From assembly GCF_024171645.1 (NCBI RefSeq), contig NZ_JALKAC010000001.1, positions 930,001 to 994,000 on the forward strand: 64,000 bases of DNA, read 5' to 3'. The notes beneath the pieces were generated by a model, which ran no database searches, had not been told where the DNA came from, and saw nothing but the letters and a program-made list of their open reading frames with translations. Position 1 is the stretch's first letter. Each line of letters opens with the position of its first letter. Origin of the DNA: Flavobacterium sp. HSC-32F16. Lineage in GTDB: Bacteria; Bacteroidota; Bacteroidia; Flavobacteriales; Flavobacteriaceae. The position numbers and the translations under genes are program-made. Below are positions 26,714 through 36,272 of this stretch, piece by piece.

Positions 26714-29700
26714 TTAAAATTTTAAATTAGCACCAATTACAAATGATCTTAATGTTGGGTAAGCATCCAATTCAACCCCTTGTGTTCCGTAAGGATTACC
26801 ATCTCCATTTAACTCAGGAGAAAAACCAGAAAACTTTTGAGTAATAAATGGGTTAATTGCATTAAGATAAATTCTGCAAGAACTAATAAATTGATCTTCT
26901 TTAAGAGGAAGTTTATATCCTAAAGTTATGTTGTTAATTCTAAAGAAATCTGCCGATTCCATGTAATAAGTCGAGGCAACAGGAACAGTATTAAATGGTT
27001 TTGGATTTGAAGAAGTTGTATTCGCCGGAGTCCAGAAATCATTTGTCATAGAAGCTTCGATATTCTCACCTCCAAAACGTTGTGCTCTTTTACCATTGTA
27101 TACTTTTGCACCACCAGTACCATATCCATCAACAGAGAAATCAATGTTTTTGTAAACAAGTCCTAAAGAAACTCCGTAGTTAGATGTTGGTAAAATTGAA
27201 CCTACATATTTTTTATCATCAGTAGCAGATAATGCATCCTGAGTTACTTTAGCACCAGAAGCATTATAATAAAGCATATTTCCATTTGCTGGATCTACAC
27301 CTGCATATTCGTATAGATAAAAACTTCCTAATGGCTGACCTACAGAGTTATTATACAACAATTTTGTATCCTGACCATTACCTAAATTACCTCCGATAAC
27401 TTGTGATAATGAAACATCTTTTAAGCTTGTAAGTTCATTTTTGTTGTGAGAAAAGTTTCCTCCAACCCAGTAACTTAAATTGTCTGTAATTTTATCATCC
27501 CAACGTAAAGCGATTTCATAACCTTTATTTGAAACTTCACCAACGTGAGAAGGTGTTGCAACTGTAATACCTGATGTAGGGAATGGCTTAATATTTAAAA
27601 TAACATTGTCAGTGTTTTTGTTGTACACATCAAATGATCCTTTTAATTTGTTTTTGAATAATTCGAAATCAATACCTGCAGATGCCTCTTCAGTAATTTC
27701 CCATGTTAAAGCCGGGTCAATTTGCGAAGAAATACTTGTTCCTTCATTTAAAATAGATCCTCCTAAATAACTGTTTAATCCAGAAGCATAACTTTGATTG
27801 TTCAATGGCACATTTTGGTTACCCAATTTACCCCAGCTTCCTCTTAATTTGATCAAATCAACTCCTTCAATATTTGACAAGAAGCTTTCTTTAGTCATAA
27901 TCCATCCAATACCAAATGACGGGAAAGTTCCCCAACGATAATCTTTAGCAAAATTTGAAGATCCGTCACGTCTAATAGTTCCGGTTAATAAATATCTGTC
28001 TAATAGTTTATATTGGAATCTTCCAAAATAAGAAGCTAATTTGCTTTCATTAAAGATAACATCTTGTAAACTAGTAACTGTACCCACATAATCTACACCT
28101 TTTGCATCTTTAGCATTATATAAAGACCAATAGTTAGAATCTGGGCTAACATTTTTTCTTACGATTGTTAACTTTTCTCTTGGACCTTTAACCGATGTTT
28201 CGATACCTGCAGTTAATTCAACATCATGAATGTTAGCAAAAACTTTGTTATAAGTAAAATAATTAGATAAGTTCCAGTTGAAATACTGCTCTCTTCCTCT
28301 TGTCAATAAATTTACAGGATCAGATGAAGGATAACGAGACTCAACACGTGTTGGATTTGCTGCTAACCAGATATTTTTAGTATCTTCATAATTATACTGT
28401 TTCCAAGTATAAAACTCTCCATTAAATTGTGATGTAAATTTTAACCCTTGCAAAATTTCATAATCTAATTTCAAACCACCTTGAAGTGTAATACTTCTTT
28501 GTTGCTCATTGTAAAAATCTAATTGTGAAACTGGATTTCCTACGTTATTAAATGATGAACCATTAGGACTTGCAACTCCATTACCATCTGCATAAGCCAC
28601 TCCATACTGACCATTTGAAAAACGTACAGGAACAATTGGAGATTGCTTATATGCATTTGTAAATGCACTTAAAGGCTTAGGTGATGAATTTGCAGAAGTA
28701 AAACTAAAGTTCTGATTTAAAGTAAGTTTTTTAGAAATCTTATATTCATTGTTATTTCTAAAATTTGTACGGCTGTAATCTAATCCATTTAGGATCGCTT
28801 TTTCCTGATAGTTACCGGCACTAAAAAAGTACTTAACATTTTCTGAGGCACCAGAAATAGAAATATTATTTTGAGTATAAGATCCAGTTCGGGTAATTTC
28901 ATCAAACCAATCTGTATTAACAGGCTGATCTGCTGCAAATTTGTTAGTTCCTAAAGAAGCGTTAGAATAGGCAGCATATTGAGCACTATTTGCCATTTTT
29001 ACTTTTTTAAGCGGCGTTCTAACCCCAGCAAAACTTTCAATTTCGACAGATACTCTGTCTCCTTTACCTTTTTTAGTAGTAATAATGATAACTCCATTTG
29101 CTGCTCTTGTTCCATAAATAGCTAATGAAGAAGCATCTTTAAGAATTTCATAAGAAGTAATATCATTAGTATTAATATTATTGATGTTTTCTGTTGGCAT
29201 TCCATCAACAATATATAAAGGATTTCTTCCTCCCAATGCTGTACCAAGTCCTCTAATAACAACAGATGGTGTACTTCCTGGTACATCAGACGATGTAACC
29301 TGAACCCCAGCTGCTTTACCCTGAATCGCCTGAGATGCATTTAATACCTTCGTTTTGGTAACATCTTCAGCTTTTAATGAGGTAACAGCCGAAGTATTAT
29401 CAATTTTCTTTCTTGTACCGTATCCAATTACAACAACTTCTTTTAAGGCAGTATCACCCGCTTCTTTTAAAGTAATTGTCATGGGTGCGGCAGTTGCCGG
29501 TACAGAAACTGAATCAAAGCCTAACATAGAGACTTTTAAAATATCTCCAGGTTTTGCATTAATTGTAAAGTTTCCGTCGAAATCTGCGTCAGCAGTTGCT
29601 CTGGCATCAGATGAAGCAATAATTGCTCCGGGAATTCCCATTCCGCTGCTGTCAACTACCTTTCCTTTGATCGCTTGTGCCTGTCCAGACATATAAGCTG

Positions 29701-29743
29701 GAAGCATTAAGAGCACAAATAAGCTAAAAATAAAATTTTTCAT
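26714..29743 (-). CDS. SusC/RagA-family TonB-dependent transporter
   Basis: A 1009-residue outer-membrane transporter. After the signal peptide comes a carboxypeptidase-regulatory-like domain (KGKVVDSSGMGIPGAIIASS), the TonB-box/plug region beginning LKEVVVIGYGTRKK, the plug (VVIRGLGTALGGRNPLYIVDG, YGTRAANGVIIITTKKG), then a 22-strand barrel ending in SFVIGANLKF. It imports oligosaccharides using TonB energy together with the adjacent SusD. The upstream 244-bp gap carries palindromes and a promoter-like element, described separately. Confidence 0.96.
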   Translation of the reverse strand: MKNFIFSLFVLLMLPAYMSGQAQAIKGKVVDSSGMGIPGAIIASSDARATADADFDGNFTINAKPGDILKVSMLGFDSVSVPATAAPMTITLKEAGDTALKEVVVIGYGTRKKIDNTSAVTSLKAEDVTKTKVLNASQAIQGKAAGVQVTSSDVPGSTPSVVIRGLGTALGGRNPLYIVDGMPTENINNINTNDITSYEILKDASSLAIYGTRAANGVIIITTKKGKGDRVSVEIESFAGVRTPLKKVKMANSAQYAAYSNASLGTNKFAADQPVNTDWFDEITRTGSYTQNNISISGASENVKYFFSAGNYQEKAILNGLDYSRTNFRNNNEYKISKKLTLNQNFSFTSANSSPKPLSAFTNAYKQSPIVPVRFSNGQYGVAYADGNGVASPNGSSFNNVGNPVSQLDFYNEQQRSITLQGGLKLDYEILQGLKFTSQFNGEFYTWKQYNYEDTKNIWLAANPTRVESRYPSSDPVNLLTRGREQYFNWNLSNYFTYNKVFANIHDVELTAGIETSVKGPREKLTIVRKNVSPDSNYWSLYNAKDAKGVDYVGTVTSLQDVIFNESKLASYFGRFQYKLLDRYLLTGTIRRDGSSNFAKDYRWGTFPSFGIGWIMTKESFLSNIEGVDLIKLRGSWGKLGNQNVPLNNQSYASGLNSYLGGSILNEGTSISSQIDPALTWEITEEASAGIDFELFKNKLKGSFDVYNKNTDNVILNIKPFPTSGITVATPSHVGEVSNKGYEIALRWDDKITDNLSYWVGGNFSHNKNELTSLKDVSLSQVIGGNLGNGQDTKLLYNNSVGQPLGSFYLYEYAGVDPANGNMLYYNASGAKVTQDALSATDDKKYVGSILPTSNYGVSLGLVYKNIDFSVDGYGTGGAKVYNGKRAQRFGGENIEASMTNDFWTPANTTSSNPKPFNTVPVASTYYMESADFFRINNITLGYKLPLKEDQFISSCRIYLNAINPFITQKFSGFSPELNGDGNPYGTQGVELDAYPTLRSFVIGANLKF

Positions 29744-29987
29744 ACAGTTTGTAATCGTTTAAGTTAGTAGAGCCAAATTAAGCAATTACAACGTTGTAGT
29801 ACATCAAATACCACTACAACACAGCTACATCATTGTGTTAAAATTCAACTATAAAACAATGATTATCAACACAATAAATGTTAAAGAAATTTCATTAACA
29901 TAACGTTATGATGTAGTAATGATGTATTGGAATTATGTAAAAATTGAAGTAGAAAAATATAAATTCTGTAAAAAATAAAATGAAATC
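29744..29987 (-). promoter_or_regulatory. Putative PUL promoter/operator region with AACGTT palindromes
   Basis: Two perfect 12-bp palindromes share an AACGTT core: TACAACGTTGTA (29787-29798) and CATAACGTTATG (29899-29910). Also present are inverted pairs GTTGTAGT/ACTACAAC (29793-29800, 29813-29820), ATTGTGTT/AACACAAT (29832-29839, 29868-29875) and CTACATCAT/ATGATGTAG (29825-29833, 29908-29916). On the minus strand TTAATTTG (29774-29781) could be the SusC -7 box, with TTTG 23 bp further upstream; the first palindrome would lie between them. It lies between the regulator stop and the SusC start. Confidence 0.5.
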
Positions 29988-32753
29988 TTACAGAGTTAAT
30001 AAAAACTTCGACAGGTTTTCATCCTGATTTAGATTTAATTTCTTTCTAAGACGGTATCTATGCAATTCTACACCTCTAAAAGAGATGTTCATCATAGGTG
30101 CAATTTCTTTAGAAGAAAGGTTCATTTTTAAGTAAACACACAGTTTAATATCCTTGGGAGTCAGATGCGGATATTTTTTTGAAAGATTTATGATAAATTC
30201 GTTATGGATCTGATTTAAATTGGTTTCAAATATTTCCCATTCGTGTTTATTTACTTCATTAATTTTAATTGCTTTTTTGATTTCACTTTTTAGCTTATTA
30301 AAATCTTTTTCAGAATTCAGAATATTTTGAATATTCTCAATCATTTCACTTTGTTTTGCAATAGACAAAGATTTACCCGCAACTTCAGATGATTTAGTTT
30401 GTAATTCAAGTTCCAAAATATGCTTTTCGTATTCCTGAATATTTAATTCATTTTCTTTTTTCAATTCCATTTCCAGAATTTCACGCTGATGCTTTAATTC
30501 TTCGGCCTGTAGTTTTAATTTTTGAGTATAACGAAGTTTATTCCATTTATAATAGAAAAACAATACTGCCCCTATTATTAATAAATATAAAAAAATCATC
30601 CAAAACGAAAAATACCAAGGTTGTGCCACTTTAAAATCAAAACTTGAGACTTTATCGTAATTAGCGCCATCATGTTTAAAAATTACAATAGAATGAGAAC
30701 CACTGCTAAGATTATTTAAAACAATGGCTCCATTTGAAATTGGAATGTAATTTTTCCCTTTGTTAATTTGATAAAACAAATTTGGCTTGCTTGCTCCGTA
30801 AATTCCGGATATTACATTTAACCGAAGTTCTGTATTGTGCTTTATTTTTTCATCATTTAACAGCAGTTCTTTTTCATTGTAAGCTTCAACTTTAACTTCG
30901 CTGTTTTGTTTATTTTCATATCCTAACTGAAGAGAAATAAAACCATCATCCAGGTTCATTAAATAATGGTTCTTACTTCTAAAAATTCGCAAATTTTCAT
31001 TAATTAGCTTTCCTTTATAATATTTCTCCTGAATCATATTCCATACAAACTTATTGTCGTGCGAATAAATATGATACAAGATTCCATCCTGAAGTACAAT
31101 AAAATGATCTTTATCTATTGCTACAACATCGGTAATATTTTTAAAGTTGGTATTGAACAAATCATTTTCTTCTAATTTATTTGAAATAGAATTAAATGTG
31201 TACCAAACATTATTTATAAGAAAAAGGATTTCATTTCTAAACTCAAAAACCTTAATTCCAAAATCATTTTTAATTTTACTTTGCTGTGTAATATTCTCAA
31301 CTTTTTTAGTTTTAAAATTTTCATCAAACAGCACTCTATATAAACCACGATAATTATCGGCCGCCCAAATTTCATTTTTTTTGTTTTGAGCTACATATTT
31401 AATGGGTTTTGAAAGGTCATTAATTTTTGTATTATCTTTCAGATTCAAAGCGTCATTATACACAATAACACCACTGTAAGTCGACTGAAAATATGTTTCA
31501 TTAATCATGCTTTTAGATAAATTCCAGCCGCCGTGTATATTATTTATTTTTGTTAAAGCTCCTTTTTCATAACAAAAAGTGCCATCGTTATGTCCAATAA
31601 TATATTTTTCTCCAATTTTAGTAATATTCCAGCCCTGACCTTGCGTACCTGGCATCATTTTAAAATTCCCCGAGTCAAATTCAAAAATTCCGTGGTTAGA
31701 AGCAATTAGATATCCTTTATCTAGAGTCGCAACAGAATATACCGATCCTAAAATACCGGAATTATCATAAAAAAATGAAATTGGCGAATTGACCTCAACA
31801 TGGGCAATTCCGTTATCAAGCCCCAGCCATAAATCATCTTCTTTATCAAAACCGATACTTAAAATAGAATTGTTCATTAAAACATTGTTTCTATCAATAT
31901 TTTTAAAAGTATTGGTATTGAAATCATATATAAAAACTCCTTTATTTCCAGTTCCTACAACGAGTTTGTTGTTTTTAATAAATTTGGCAACATTAATTCC
32001 GTTTGATTTAAAAGTTTCGTTTAATGGATTGTTCCAAGGTCTTAAACTATTATTTTCGACTATAAAAATTCCTTTTTTCTGAGTAAAAATATAGGTTTGA
32101 TCCTTATACTTTTCAATGGCGTGAACAACTGTATTTTTTAAAATATCCCATCCTTTTGGATTTGAAATTTTTGAGCCGCTCATTCTAAAAACCCCTTTAT
32201 CAACAGAAGCTACATAAACATTATTATCGACTACAAAACAGTATGAAATTAAAAATGGAAATTTGATCTTTTGAATATGCTTGCCATTATAAATAAAAAC
32301 ATCATTAAAAGACTGAAAATAAAGAGAACCATTGAATCTAAAAATCTTCCAGATTTCCTCATTGTCTTTTTCATCAAATAATCGAAGATTTTTTGTAATC
32401 GAAACATAATGCATTTTTCCGTTCTTGCGATACCAATAACCAAACTCTTTATAAGAACCCGAATAAATTCTATCTCCTTCAATTAAAATAGAACGGATAA
32501 TCGTTTTATTTGGTAAAGAATATTTTTCCCAAACCACGCCGTCATAACGTAATAAATAATGGTTGTTGGCAAAATACATGGCTTTATCATTACCCTGAGC
32601 AACATTCCAGATTTGATTGTCGCCCTGATAGTCTGATTTATTATAATTTTCTACGAAAGGAAGTAATTCTTGTGCTTGAATTTGAAAAGCAATGAAAAAG
32701 AAGAAAACTGATTTTAAAAGTATCGATTTCAAGATATTCGGATTTAAATTCAA
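29988..32753 (-). CDS. Hybrid PUL regulator: propeller sensor, Y_Y_Y domain, membrane helix, LuxR-type HTH
   Basis: A 921-residue membrane-spanning regulator. After a signal/anchor, residues ~30-630 form periplasmic propeller-like repeats (several LGLDNGIAH / IASNHGIFEF-type blades). A Y_Y_Y-like domain follows at ~640-710, a transmembrane helix at ~711-735 (WYFSFWMIFLYLLIIGAVLFF), a coiled coil at ~740-830, and a C-terminal LuxR/GerE-like helix-turn-helix at ~862-915 (LTPKDIKLCVYLKMNLSSKE, then HRYRLRKKLN). It has no histidine-kinase or receiver domain, so it signals directly from a periplasmic ligand to DNA. It lies directly upstream of SusC and is the expected activator of this PUL. Confidence 0.88.
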   Translation of the reverse strand: MNLNPNILKSILLKSVFFFFIAFQIQAQELLPFVENYNKSDYQGDNQIWNVAQGNDKAMYFANNHYLLRYDGVVWEKYSLPNKTIIRSILIEGDRIYSGSYKEFGYWYRKNGKMHYVSITKNLRLFDEKDNEEIWKIFRFNGSLYFQSFNDVFIYNGKHIQKIKFPFLISYCFVVDNNVYVASVDKGVFRMSGSKISNPKGWDILKNTVVHAIEKYKDQTYIFTQKKGIFIVENNSLRPWNNPLNETFKSNGINVAKFIKNNKLVVGTGNKGVFIYDFNTNTFKNIDRNNVLMNNSILSIGFDKEDDLWLGLDNGIAHVEVNSPISFFYDNSGILGSVYSVATLDKGYLIASNHGIFEFDSGNFKMMPGTQGQGWNITKIGEKYIIGHNDGTFCYEKGALTKINNIHGGWNLSKSMINETYFQSTYSGVIVYNDALNLKDNTKINDLSKPIKYVAQNKKNEIWAADNYRGLYRVLFDENFKTKKVENITQQSKIKNDFGIKVFEFRNEILFLINNVWYTFNSISNKLEENDLFNTNFKNITDVVAIDKDHFIVLQDGILYHIYSHDNKFVWNMIQEKYYKGKLINENLRIFRSKNHYLMNLDDGFISLQLGYENKQNSEVKVEAYNEKELLLNDEKIKHNTELRLNVISGIYGASKPNLFYQINKGKNYIPISNGAIVLNNLSSGSHSIVIFKHDGANYDKVSSFDFKVAQPWYFSFWMIFLYLLIIGAVLFFYYKWNKLRYTQKLKLQAEELKHQREILEMELKKENELNIQEYEKHILELELQTKSSEVAGKSLSIAKQSEMIENIQNILNSEKDFNKLKSEIKKAIKINEVNKHEWEIFETNLNQIHNEFIINLSKKYPHLTPKDIKLCVYLKMNLSSKEIAPMMNISFRGVELHRYRLRKKLNLNQDENLSKFLLTL

Positions 32754-32787
32754 AGATACTCACAAAAATTCAAACTGAAAGCATAAA

Positions 32788-32812
32788 AAAAGCTCCTGTT
32801 TAAGGAGCTTTT
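32788..32812 (-). terminator. Terminator after ackA
   Basis: AAAAGCTCCT pairs with AGGAGCTTTT, with T residues following on the minus strand. It separates the pta-ackA transcript from the PUL regulator. Confidence 0.85.
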
Positions 32813-32833
32813 AAAGTAATATGTTACAATTTT

Positions 32834-34018
32834 CTAGTTTTCTAATAATTGAAAAACCTGATTTGCTATTTCATATTCTTCGTCAGTAGGAACAACTAAA
32901 ACTTTTACAACTGAGGCTGGTTTATTAATTTCTCTTACGTCCTTAGAACGGATTTGGTTTTTGTCTTTATCAATTTCAATTCCAAAATAATCCATATCTG
33001 TACACACTAATTCACGCATAAACGAGGAGTTTTCTCCTATTCCTGCAGTAAATATTATAGCATCTAATCCATTTAAGGCTGCTGCATAAGATCCAATTGT
33101 TTTTCTAATTCTATAAGCATTCATTAATAATGCCAGCTGACAATCTTTGTTTCCTTCTGATGCTTTCGATTCAATATCACGAAGATCGCTGTAACCAGTT
33201 AGACCAAGCATTCCGCTTTGTTTTAATAAAATAGAATTCACTTCATCCGGCGTATATCCCAAATTTTTAACAAGATAAAAAATAACCGACTGATCTATAT
33301 CTCCGGCGCGAGTTCCCATTACTAAACCGTTTGCAGGCGAAAATCCCATGGTTGTATCGATACTTTTTCCGTCTTTAATCGCCGTCATACTACAGCCATT
33401 TCCTAAATGAATAGTAATTATTTTTGAGTTCTTTTCTAAATAATTAATTGCTTTTTCCGAAACGTACTTATGACTCGTTCCATGAAAACCATAAACACGA
33501 ACTTTATGTTCTGTTAATAGAAAATTTGGAATAGCGTATTTATAAGCTTCAACAGGAATCGTTTGATGAAAGGCGGTATCGAAAACGGCTACTTGTTTCG
33601 CAGAAGAAAATATTTCTTCGGCAACATTTATTCCCACTAAATGTGCCGGATTATGTAAAGGAGCTAATTCTGAAAGTTCTTTTATTTTTTCTTTAACTTC
33701 CTCAGTAATAATAGTTGTATTTGAGAAATAACTTCCGCCATGTACTACTCTATGTCCAACAGCCGTAATTTCTGAAGTCGTTTTTATTACTCCTTTTTCT
33801 GGATCCAAAAGCATATCTGCTACTTTTTGCAACCCTACTTTATGAGTTGGAACCGGAAGTATTTCTTCAAATGAATTTGAAGCTGTTTTAAAGGTAATAT
33901 TTGATGTCTCTAAACCAATTCTATCAATCATACCGCTGCAAATTACTTCGTTTGCGGGCATAACCATTAATTGATATTTTATTGAAGAACTCCCCGAGTT
34001 TATAATTAGTATTTTCAT
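32834..34018 (-). CDS. ackA: Acetate kinase
   Basis: A 394-residue cytosolic enzyme interconverting acetyl phosphate plus ADP with acetate plus ATP. ASKHA-fold motifs are clear: MKILIINSGSSSIKYQL at the N-terminus, GHRVVHGG, FDTAFHQTIP, HLGNGCSMTAI (phosphate loop), GTRAGDIDQSV and IIFTAGIGENS. The length is typical. It lies downstream of pta in the same orientation with a 94-bp gap, forming the usual acetate overflow pathway for ATP production from acetyl-CoA. Confidence 0.98.
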   Translation of the reverse strand: MKILIINSGSSSIKYQLMVMPANEVICSGMIDRIGLETSNITFKTASNSFEEILPVPTHKVGLQKVADMLLDPEKGVIKTTSEITAVGHRVVHGGSYFSNTTIITEEVKEKIKELSELAPLHNPAHLVGINVAEEIFSSAKQVAVFDTAFHQTIPVEAYKYAIPNFLLTEHKVRVYGFHGTSHKYVSEKAINYLEKNSKIITIHLGNGCSMTAIKDGKSIDTTMGFSPANGLVMGTRAGDIDQSVIFYLVKNLGYTPDEVNSILLKQSGMLGLTGYSDLRDIESKASEGNKDCQLALLMNAYRIRKTIGSYAAALNGLDAIIFTAGIGENSSFMRELVCTDMDYFGIEIDKDKNQIRSKDVREINKPASVVKVLVVPTDEEYEIANQVFQLLEN

Positions 34019-34112
34019 TTTTTTTTAGTTGATAAGATACTGAGTCTCTAAGTTTCTAAGTTTTCTCAAAGACAGAAATTTTTAATTTTTAATTCTCAAT
34101 TTTTAATTGATT

Positions 34113-36206
34113 TTACATTCCCTGTGCCTGAATCGCTGTAATTACGACTGTATTAATAATATCATCAACTGTACAACCGCGGCTTAGGTCGTTTACAGGT
34201 TTATTTAATCCTTGTAACATTGGGCCGATTGCCAAAGCTCCAGTTTCTCTTTGAACAGCTTTGTAGGTATTGTTTCCTGTATTTAAATCTGGAAAAATTA
34301 ATACGCTTGCCTGACCTGCTACTTCAGAATCTGGCATTTTGCTCTTTCCAACACTTAAATCTACAGCTGCATCGTACTGAATTGGGCCTTCAATTTTTAA
34401 ATCCGGTCTTTTTTCTTTTACAATTGCTGTAGCTGTTCTTACTTTATCTACTTCATCTCCTTTTCCTGATGAGCCGGAAGAATAAGAAAGCATGGCTATT
34501 TTAGGTTCTATTCCAAAAGCTAAACTTGATTCTGCTGAGGAAATTGCAATTTCTGCCAATTGCTCTGCTGTTGGGTTTGGATTGATAGCACAATCTCCAA
34601 AAACAGAAACTCGATCTTCTAAGCACATAAAGAACACAGAAGAAACTACAGATGAATTTGGTTTCGTTTTAATAAACTGCAATGCGGGTAAAATGGTATG
34701 CTGTGTAGTATGAGCTGCTCCCGAAACCATTCCGTCGGCGTGGCCTTTATAGACCATCATGGTTCCAAAATACGAAACATCTTCCATTAAATCCCTAGCC
34801 ATTGTAATACTTACGTTTTTAGCCTTTCTAAGCTCATAATAGGTATTTGCATAATCCTCATAAAGTTCGGATTCTATAGGATTGATGATATTTACTTTTG
34901 AGAAATCTAAAGTAATTCCAAGTTCTATAATTTTATTTTCAATTTGTTTTTTATCTCCAATAATAGAAATATCAACCACATCCATATCTAATAATCTTGA
35001 TGCCGCAGTAATAATTCGATCATCATTTCCTTCTGGCAGTACAATGTGTTTACGGTGCTGTTTGGCTCTTTTAACCATGTTGTATTGAAACATTTTAGGA
35101 GTCATGCCTTCTGCTTCAAAAGTGATTAATCTTTCAGATAAAGCGTCATTATCTACATATTTTTCAAAAGTACTAATTGAAGTTTCTATTTTATGCGTAT
35201 TGTTTGCATAAATCTCTGATTTTATCTTTCCTATTTTATTTGTAATGTGATAGGTTCCGCCGTCAACAGCAATAATTGGAACAATTGCCGAAAGTCCTTC
35301 AATCAGTTTTAAAATACTATCTTCCGGAACAATATTTCCTGTTAGAATAATTCCCGAAATGGCTGGATAATTTGCGGACTCATTTGCCTGTAAAGCTCCT
35401 AAAATAATATCTGAACGGTCTCCTGGCGTAATTACAAGTGCATTATCATGTAAATGAACTAAATAATTATGCAATTGCATAGCACCAACACTGAAATGAC
35501 CAATTTCATTATTTAAATAATTGCCTCCAAACAACACTTTAGCATCGAGTTCATTCACAATTTCCTGCATTGTAGGATTGTTTAAACTGGATATAAGCGG
35601 AATTGTATTTACCAAAACATTTGCCGGTAAGCTTTTTTGCAGACTTTTGGTTACTAATTCTATATTTTCTGGCTGTACTTTATTTGCAAAAACCGATAAA
35701 ACCTCAACATCTTTTACTTTAAAAGAATCATAAACCAAATACAAATTATCTACTAATTCCTCTAAGGTCTTTCCAACTCCTGATGCCATTATTATCGTTG
35801 GAATTCCAAGATTTTTTGCAATTAAAACATTCAAATCTAATTCTATAGAAGTTCCTTCGCCGGTAAAACTTGTTCCTTCAACCAAAACAAAATCAAAGCG
35901 CTCTTCAAGCTTTTTGTATTTCTCGATAATGAGATCTAAAACCTCTCCTATTTTTCCTTTGTTTTTCTTTTTGATCAGTTTGCTTTTGGTAATGGCATAT
36001 GCATCTTCAAACTTAATATCAAGATTAAAATAAGATAAAACTGTTTCGATATGATTGTCTAATTGTCCATCGACAAAATCTTCAACAATGGGTCTAAAAT
36101 ACCCCACTTTAGCCGTTTTACCAATCAAAATACTCATTAAACCGAGTGTAATAATCGATTTCCCGCTATTATGATCACTTGTGGCTATATATATTGCTTT
36201 ACTCAT
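34113..36206 (-). CDS. pta: Phosphate acetyltransferase
   Basis: A 697-residue enzyme converting acetyl-CoA and phosphate to acetyl phosphate, feeding ackA. It is the long three-domain form: an N-terminal BioD-like P-loop domain (YIATSDHNSGKSIITLGLM), a central DRTGG domain (GDRSDIILGA), and a C-terminal PTA/PTB catalytic domain (IVLPEGNDDRIITAASRL, GMVSGAAHTT, CAINPNPTAEQLAEIA, GPMLQGLNKPVNDLSRG). The gap to ackA is AT-rich with repeated TTTTTAATT tracts and no clear terminator, so the genes are probably cotranscribed. Confidence 0.97.
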   Translation of the reverse strand: MSKAIYIATSDHNSGKSIITLGLMSILIGKTAKVGYFRPIVEDFVDGQLDNHIETVLSYFNLDIKFEDAYAITKSKLIKKKNKGKIGEVLDLIIEKYKKLEERFDFVLVEGTSFTGEGTSIELDLNVLIAKNLGIPTIIMASGVGKTLEELVDNLYLVYDSFKVKDVEVLSVFANKVQPENIELVTKSLQKSLPANVLVNTIPLISSLNNPTMQEIVNELDAKVLFGGNYLNNEIGHFSVGAMQLHNYLVHLHDNALVITPGDRSDIILGALQANESANYPAISGIILTGNIVPEDSILKLIEGLSAIVPIIAVDGGTYHITNKIGKIKSEIYANNTHKIETSISTFEKYVDNDALSERLITFEAEGMTPKMFQYNMVKRAKQHRKHIVLPEGNDDRIITAASRLLDMDVVDISIIGDKKQIENKIIELGITLDFSKVNIINPIESELYEDYANTYYELRKAKNVSITMARDLMEDVSYFGTMMVYKGHADGMVSGAAHTTQHTILPALQFIKTKPNSSVVSSVFFMCLEDRVSVFGDCAINPNPTAEQLAEIAISSAESSLAFGIEPKIAMLSYSSGSSGKGDEVDKVRTATAIVKEKRPDLKIEGPIQYDAAVDLSVGKSKMPDSEVAGQASVLIFPDLNTGNNTYKAVQRETGALAIGPMLQGLNKPVNDLSRGCTVDDIINTVVITAIQAQGM

Positions 36207-36272
36207 AATTATTTATATTTATTCTAAATAACAAATTTATACAAATTAAATCTTTCACTGCTGTTATAAACG

